Positions 60,353-64,000 of a stretch of 64,000 nt of DNA are shown here, piece by piece. The translations under genes and the position numbers were made by a program. The DNA is from Muribaculaceae bacterium (GTDB taxonomy: Bacteria > Bacteroidota > Bacteroidia > Bacteroidales > Muribaculaceae), in NCBI GenBank assembly GCA_017557665.1, contig JAFYYI010000012.1:1-64000 (forward strand), given 5' to 3'. The notes beneath the pieces were generated by a model that had not been told where the DNA came from, did no database searches, and saw only the letters and a program-made list of their open reading frames with translations. Position 1 is the first letter of the stretch. Each line of letters begins with the position of its first letter.

Positions 60353-61276
60353 TTATTTCTTGTTTGTCGCGGTTTTCTTGGCTGCTTCGGCCTTGGCTTT
60401 GCGGGTTGCGGCAGCCTTCTTGGCAGCAGCCGATCGCTTGGCGGCAGCAGTCGCTTCGGTATCGGCTTTGGCCTTGCGGCTTGTGGGGGCCTTCTTGGCA
60501 GCCTCTCTTGCGGCCTTACGCTCCTCTTTTTCCTCCTCGGCCTTAGCCTTCTTGAGGTACTGCTCAATGGCGCTGGCCATCGACGGTGTTTCGGGAGTGA
60601 TGGTAACGTCCACTTTGAGCCCTGCACGGTCGGCAGCCTCAAGGGTGGTCTGTCCCATGGCGGCAATGACTACTTTGCGGTCGGCGTAGTCGGGGAAGTT
60701 GGTGGTATAGGACTTGATTCCCGCGGGGCTGAAGAACACCAGCATGTCGTAGTCGAAGACCTCTCCGGGCTTGAAGTCGTTGCTCACGGTGCGGTACATG
60801 ACAGACTTGACATATTTCACCTTGTTGTTGTCGAGCACAACGGCTTTGTCGTTGTGAACGTCGCTGACGGGCATCAAGTAGGTCTCCTTGTTGTGCTTGG
60901 CGATGATGGGGATGAGGTCCTCCATACGTCCCGATTCGCTATAGAAAATCTTGCGTTTGCGGTAGATGACATACTTTTGCAGATAATGGGCGATGGTCTC
61001 GCTCACGCAGAAATATTTCAATGTGTCGGGGACATTGTATCGTAATTCCTTGCACAGACGGAAGAAATGGTCGATTGCGGTGCGTGCCGTCAAAATAATG
61101 GCTGAATAGTCAGGCACATTGATTTTGGATTGACGAAATTCCTTGGATGTTAATCCTTCGACCTTGATGAAAGGCCTAAAAATAATTTCAACACCATATT
61201 TTTTCTCCAGATCAAAGTATGGAGACTTCTCAGACGTCGGTCTAGGTTGTGAGACCAGGATCTTTTTAATGCTCAT
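60353..61276 (-). CDS. Uroporphyrinogen-III synthase-like protein with basic tail
   Basis: A 307-residue protein. The first about 240 residues follow the HemD fold (ILVSQPRPTSEKSPYFDLE, AIILTARTAIDHFF, YDMLVFFSPAGIKSYT, IAAMGQTTLEAA). The last about 66 residues are a separate Ala/Lys-rich tail (KAAREAAKKAPTSRKAKAD and so on), like a histone H1-type or DNA/RNA-binding tail. HemD closes the porphyrin ring with inversion of ring D; the function is inferred from the fold. It follows DUF4271 by 15 bases. Confidence 0.83.
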   Translation of the reverse strand: MSIKKILVSQPRPTSEKSPYFDLEKKYGVEIIFRPFIKVEGLTSKEFRQSKINVPDYSAIILTARTAIDHFFRLCKELRYNVPDTLKYFCVSETIAHYLQKYVIYRKRKIFYSESGRMEDLIPIIAKHNKETYLMPVSDVHNDKAVVLDNNKVKYVKSVMYRTVSNDFKPGEVFDYDMLVFFSPAGIKSYTTNFPDYADRKVVIAAMGQTTLEAADRAGLKVDVTITPETPSMASAIEQYLKKAKAEEEKEERKAAREAAKKAPTSRKAKADTEATAAAKRSAAAKKAAATRKAKAEAAKKTATNKK

Positions 61277-61291
61277 GTAGCTTATGAAAGT

Positions 61292-62140
61292 CTATAAAAT
61301 ACCACTAATCCAATACGTTACACTCGCCATAATGACCAGGGGAACGATTTCGACGGCGCAAAGGTACAAAATAAAAAAGAGAATAGATGACAAATTGCTA
61401 TAAAAAATTCTAAAACCCTTATAGATGAAGATTAGGCGCACTACCAAATACAGAGCGGCAGCAATGGCAAGTAGCAATTTGCCAATTGACGGATAGAGCA
61501 TCAACAAGAAGAGCACCGGCAGGAGCAACAGGCCCAAAAAAGCTTGCGATGATTTAAAGCCGTCAACCCATAATTTAGTGTTCAGATTGTCGGTGAAGGT
61601 GTAGCCTAACACCCTGTAAACCAGTAATTGAATCAAATAGAAGGCCAGCGCTAGGCCACAATAGGCGGCGATGTGCTGGAACACCGATGCCTGTAATGTC
61701 GCGGCCAGCGGCGGATAAATCAACTGAACGGCAAAGTAGACGATGAACCCCTCGACGATGCACGTGTTGGCGATAAGCGCCGCGAGAATGCTGGTCTCGT
61801 TGACGGTGTGATCCTCGAACAGGTTTTCGCGTCGGCGGGTCGAGAACATGTAGTGGAAAAAGTTCTCAATATACTTGTAGCCCGTGTGATAACTCAATGC
61901 AACGGCAAGCAGTCCCGCCAGCAGGAGAATCATCGAGGGCGTGTCGTGCATCGGGGAGCGAGAGAACGGTTGTGCCTTGCTGGCGGTGGGCACTTCCATC
62001 ACTGGCCGGGTGCTGATGCTGTCCACAACCGAATCGCCCGGAGCCGAGGCAGCAACGCTGTCGACAAACTGCAGTGCGCTGGTTTGCACGGCAGTGTCTA
62101 CAGGAATGATGGTGTCGGCTGGATGGGCGTTGGAGGGCAT
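61292..62140 (-). CDS. DUF4271 membrane protein
   Basis: A 282-residue protein. A Ser/Ala/Val-rich N-terminal region without a clear signal peptide precedes about six transmembrane helices that start near residue 70 (LLLAGLLAVALSYHTGY). DUF4271 is found only in Bacteroidota and usually lies directly upstream of the hemD-like gene, as here. The start is 3 bases after the stop of the LOG gene. Function unknown. Confidence 0.85.
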   Translation of the reverse strand: MPSNAHPADTIIPVDTAVQTSALQFVDSVAASAPGDSVVDSISTRPVMEVPTASKAQPFSRSPMHDTPSMILLLAGLLAVALSYHTGYKYIENFFHYMFSTRRRENLFEDHTVNETSILAALIANTCIVEGFIVYFAVQLIYPPLAATLQASVFQHIAAYCGLALAFYLIQLLVYRVLGYTFTDNLNTKLWVDGFKSSQAFLGLLLLPVLFLLMLYPSIGKLLLAIAAALYLVVRLIFIYKGFRIFYSNLSSILFFILYLCAVEIVPLVIMASVTYWISGIL

Positions 62141-62143
62141 GGC

Positions 62144-62725
62144 TCAATACTTGGATTCAAATTCCACGGGTTTAGAATTGCCGAGCATGGCAACGGCTTC
62201 GCTTGGGGTGGAAGCCACTTGCCACAGTTGGGCGTGAGAGGGCTTCATGAAGCCCTCGTTGATGGCGTGCTGAAGCATCGCCAACAGGGAGTCATAATAA
62301 CCTAGCGTGTTGAGAATGATAACAGGGACCTTGACCAGCCCCAACTGGCGCCAGGTGAGTGTCTCGAGCAGTTCCTCAAACGTGCCCACGCCGCCAGGCA
62401 TGGCGATGACGGCATCGGCCATCTCGCTCATCATCTGTTTGCGCTGGTGCATATCGGCTGTGATGACAACGTCTTCCAGACGGTCATAGCACCATCCGTT
62501 ATCCACCATAAACTTGGGAATGACGCCTGTGACTTCGCCATCGGAATCGAGGGTTCCGTCGGTCACGGCACCCATCAGACCCACGGCTCCGCCACCGTTG
62601 ACACAGCGCCAGCCATTTTGGGCCAGCAGGCCCCCCAACTCATACGCCGCCTCCAGGTAGCGCTTGTCGATATTGGCGCTAGATGCGCAGAACACACATA
62701 CGTTGCCTCTCATTTCTCGTTTCAT
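62144..62725 (-). CDS. LOG-family nucleotide phosphoribohydrolase-like protein
   Basis: A 193-residue Rossmann protein of the TIGR00730/LOG family: VCVFCASSANID, GGGAVGLMG, MHQRKQMM and PGGVGTFEELLE, the PGGxGTxxE motif that binds the phosphoribosyl group. These enzymes split nucleoside monophosphates or cytokinin ribotides. Two starts are possible: ATG at 62725 (MKREMRGNV) or 62713 (MRGNV). The -7 box 5 bases before 62725 favours a leaderless or near-leaderless mRNA. First gene of the cluster. Confidence 0.87.
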   Translation of the reverse strand: MKREMRGNVCVFCASSANIDKRYLEAAYELGGLLAQNGWRCVNGGGAVGLMGAVTDGTLDSDGEVTGVIPKFMVDNGWCYDRLEDVVITADMHQRKQMMSEMADAVIAMPGGVGTFEELLETLTWRQLGLVKVPVIILNTLGYYDSLLAMLQHAINEGFMKPSHAQLWQVASTPSEAVAMLGNSKPVEFESKY

Positions 62726-62730
62726 GGCCG

Positions 62731-62738
62731 CAAAGGTA
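62731..62738 (-). promoter_or_regulatory. -7 box 5 nt before the LOG gene ATG
   Basis: TACCTTTG on the minus strand followed by CGGCC and the ATG at 62725. No clear -33 element. Confidence 0.55.
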
Positions 62739-62768
62739 CAAAAAAAGCGGCAATCACCGCTTTTTGAG

Positions 62769-62789
62769 TCAGGAATTAGGCGTTACACG
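62769..62789. repeat. 7-bp degenerate tandem repeat (3 units)
   Basis: TCAGGAA, TTAGGCG, TTACACG, touching the stop codon of the GH89 gene (62790). Confidence 0.4.
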
Positions 62790-64000
62790 TCATTCAGTTT
62801 GGCCCTCAATCCAACGATCGAGTTGGGGGCGGTATTTCTCGCGGAGGGCTTTACAGTGAGTGAGGATGTCTTGGTCCGACTCGCCCTGGATGACTTCTTC
62901 GGTCGAAGTGGCCCATTTCTCCTGGAATTTGTCGATGGCGGTTTGACAGGAGGCTTGGTCGAAATCCTTTCCTGAAAAAACGCCGATAGTAACCTCCCTA
63001 ATATAGGTTTCCCATCGTTTAGCATAGTAGTCCCACATGAGGCCGTTCCAGTTGCGGCAGGCATAGTCGTTGAGGCTGCCGCCCCAGGTGGTGATCAGGC
63101 GACGGGCGTTCATCTCATAATAATCCTTGACCTTGGGGCTGTTGCCCAGGTCGCGGGCCTGCTGGAGCCAGTTCGCCAGGGTGGCATGAGGATGATGGCT
63201 GTTCAGGACATCGAGGTCGGACAGGAGTTCATACATCAGGTCGCTGTGGGCAAAGAAAGCATTCTTGTCCTTCTGTTGGAAGGCCTTGTCAAAGGCTTGT
63301 TTCTCGACCAGGAACAGGTCGCCCAGCAGTTGGCGTCCCACCCACAGCAGGTCGATGGTCATCGCGTCGGTGGGGGCTTGGTCCTGTGCCAGCAGGGCGT
63401 CCCATACGGCCAGCAGGTCGCGTGGATTGTACTTGGGCAGGCGGTTTTCTTTGCCCATCACGGGATAGGAGCATGGCAGCGGCGCGGCGAAATTGGCCGG
63501 GTTGATGTCAAGCACTTTGTCATAGAGCAGTTGCCAGGCTTGACGGACTTGCTTGCTCTCACGGCCCGCATGGCGGTCGGCCAGTTCGTTGATGACCTGC
63601 TCGTCGCTCTTGCGGTAGTCCCATGCTTTCTCCAGGATGTACTCATAGGGGAACTGTTGCACGTCAAGACCCTCGAGTGTAGAACCGATACCCACGAGGT
63701 TGTCGCCACACTCGGCGAGGGCACGTTCGATGCGCTGCCCGGCTTCCTTGACACGGCCCTGCACATTGGTGTTGCCACCGAAGTTGCCCAGGTAGCACCA
63801 GATGAAGGGCAAGCCATAGAATCCATCGTGCTCGCGCCACATCTCCTTGTACTCGCAGTAGTAGTCGAGCATCGTCATCTTGCCTTGCGGCACGCCCGTG
63901 AGCATGGCGCGTGTGCGCTCGGGGGTATAGTCTTTGCTCTGGTAGTAAAGGAACCAGGCCATCTGTAGCCATTCGGCCTCGGGGTCGACAGCCGTCAGGC
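62790..64000 (-). CDS. Alpha-N-acetylglucosaminidase (GH89), 5' end cut by the window
   Basis: The frame stays open to the window edge, so the N-terminal part is outside; at least 403 residues are inside. Family marks: WLQMAWFLYYQSKDY near the edge, WCYLGNFGGNTNVQG, GIGSTLEGLDVQQFPYEY with a possible catalytic Glu, and the C-terminal NAGLU domain with YYEMNARRLITTWGG and NDYACRNWNGLMWDYYAKRW. GH89 enzymes release alpha-linked GlcNAc from heparan-type or mucin glycans. No signal peptide is visible because the start is missing. Confidence 0.9.
   Translation of the reverse strand, partial: LTAVDPEAEWLQMAWFLYYQSKDYTPERTRAMLTGVPQGKMTMLDYYCEYKEMWREHDGFYGLPFIWCYLGNFGGNTNVQGRVKEAGQRIERALAECGDNLVGIGSTLEGLDVQQFPYEYILEKAWDYRKSDEQVINELADRHAGRESKQVRQAWQLLYDKVLDINPANFAAPLPCSYPVMGKENRLPKYNPRDLLAVWDALLAQDQAPTDAMTIDLLWVGRQLLGDLFLVEKQAFDKAFQQKDKNAFFAHSDLMYELLSDLDVLNSHHPHATLANWLQQARDLGNSPKVKDYYEMNARRLITTWGGSLNDYACRNWNGLMWDYYAKRWETYIREVTIGVFSGKDFDQASCQTAIDKFQEKWATSTEEVIQGESDQDILTHCKALREKYRPQLDRWIEGQTE

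Noticed and set aside
1..64000. CRISPR array, insertion sequence or prophage
   Set aside because: No spaced direct repeats of CRISPR type, no transposase or integrase, and no phage structural gene was seen; the only repeats are the short 7- and 9-bp arrays.

Overview
The window reads as chromosomal DNA of a gut-type Bacteroidales bacterium, most likely Muribaculaceae or Prevotellaceae; the family is an inference. The pointers are promoters with a TAnnTTTG -7 box and a TTTG/TTG -33 box, A-rich gene leaders without clear Shine-Dalgarno sites, and lineage-typical families: DUF1573, DUF3298, DUF3667, DUF4271, DUF5689, a LemA-TPM-TPM operon, a TonB receptor with a CarboxypepD_reg-like domain, dockerin-tailed secreted proteins, a Wzi-family protein and adjacent glycine-lipid acyltransferases. 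Core genes include mutS, recF, recO, rpsT, tyrS, rnpA, yidD, ribH, pdxB, glgB and rbr. I saw no insertion sequence, integrase, phage gene, rRNA or CRISPR array.

Layout. 1-6.1 kb, leftward: tRNA-Asp, two DUF3298 paralogues, then two DUF1573 genes, meaB and a NUDIX gene. 6.2-27.5 kb, rightward: an exported protein, a tricorn-like protease, a SemiSWEET transporter, a TonB receptor / DUF5689 lipoprotein / secreted endonuclease-family triplet, an rRNA methyltransferase, a membrane protein overlapping pdxB, a dockerin-tailed M6 protease, rubrerythrin and LemA-TPM-TPM. 27.6-31.5 kb: recO (leftward), two identical tRNA-Glu genes flanking rpsT, a secreted phosphodiesterase-fold protein, tRNA-Gln and tyrS. 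31.7-43.9 kb: a WG-repeat protein, mutS plus a U32 peptidase, a PKD-domain protein, glgB (leftward), an alanine/glycine:cation symporter and a second dockerin protein. 43.9-50.8 kb: ribH, a TPR-GDPD fusion, a SIS isomerase, DUF3667, a thioesterase, DUF721, recF and pgeF. 50.9-64 kb: a zinc metallopeptidase, lipocalin-like and Wzi proteins, glsB-glsA, a polytopic GT-C-like protein, a beta-barrel protein, a Tyr-rich lipoprotein, then the leftward cluster LOG / DUF4271 / hemD-like / rnpA / yidD / tatD, and a GH89 alpha-N-acetylglucosaminidase cut by the right edge.

Main points for a second look. (1) Degenerate tandem microrepeats, one family with a 9-bp period and one with a 7-bp period, sit right after gene 3' ends. 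(2) recF, pgeF and the LOG gene each have a -7 box ending exactly 5 nt before the ATG, which predicts leaderless mRNAs. (3) The TPR-GDPD reading frame runs without a stop through what looks like the start codon and signal peptide of a separate secreted enzyme. (4) The TonB / DUF5689 / endonuclease triplet is a candidate nucleic-acid or phosphoester scavenging locus. (5) Dockerin modules occur without a visible cohesin.
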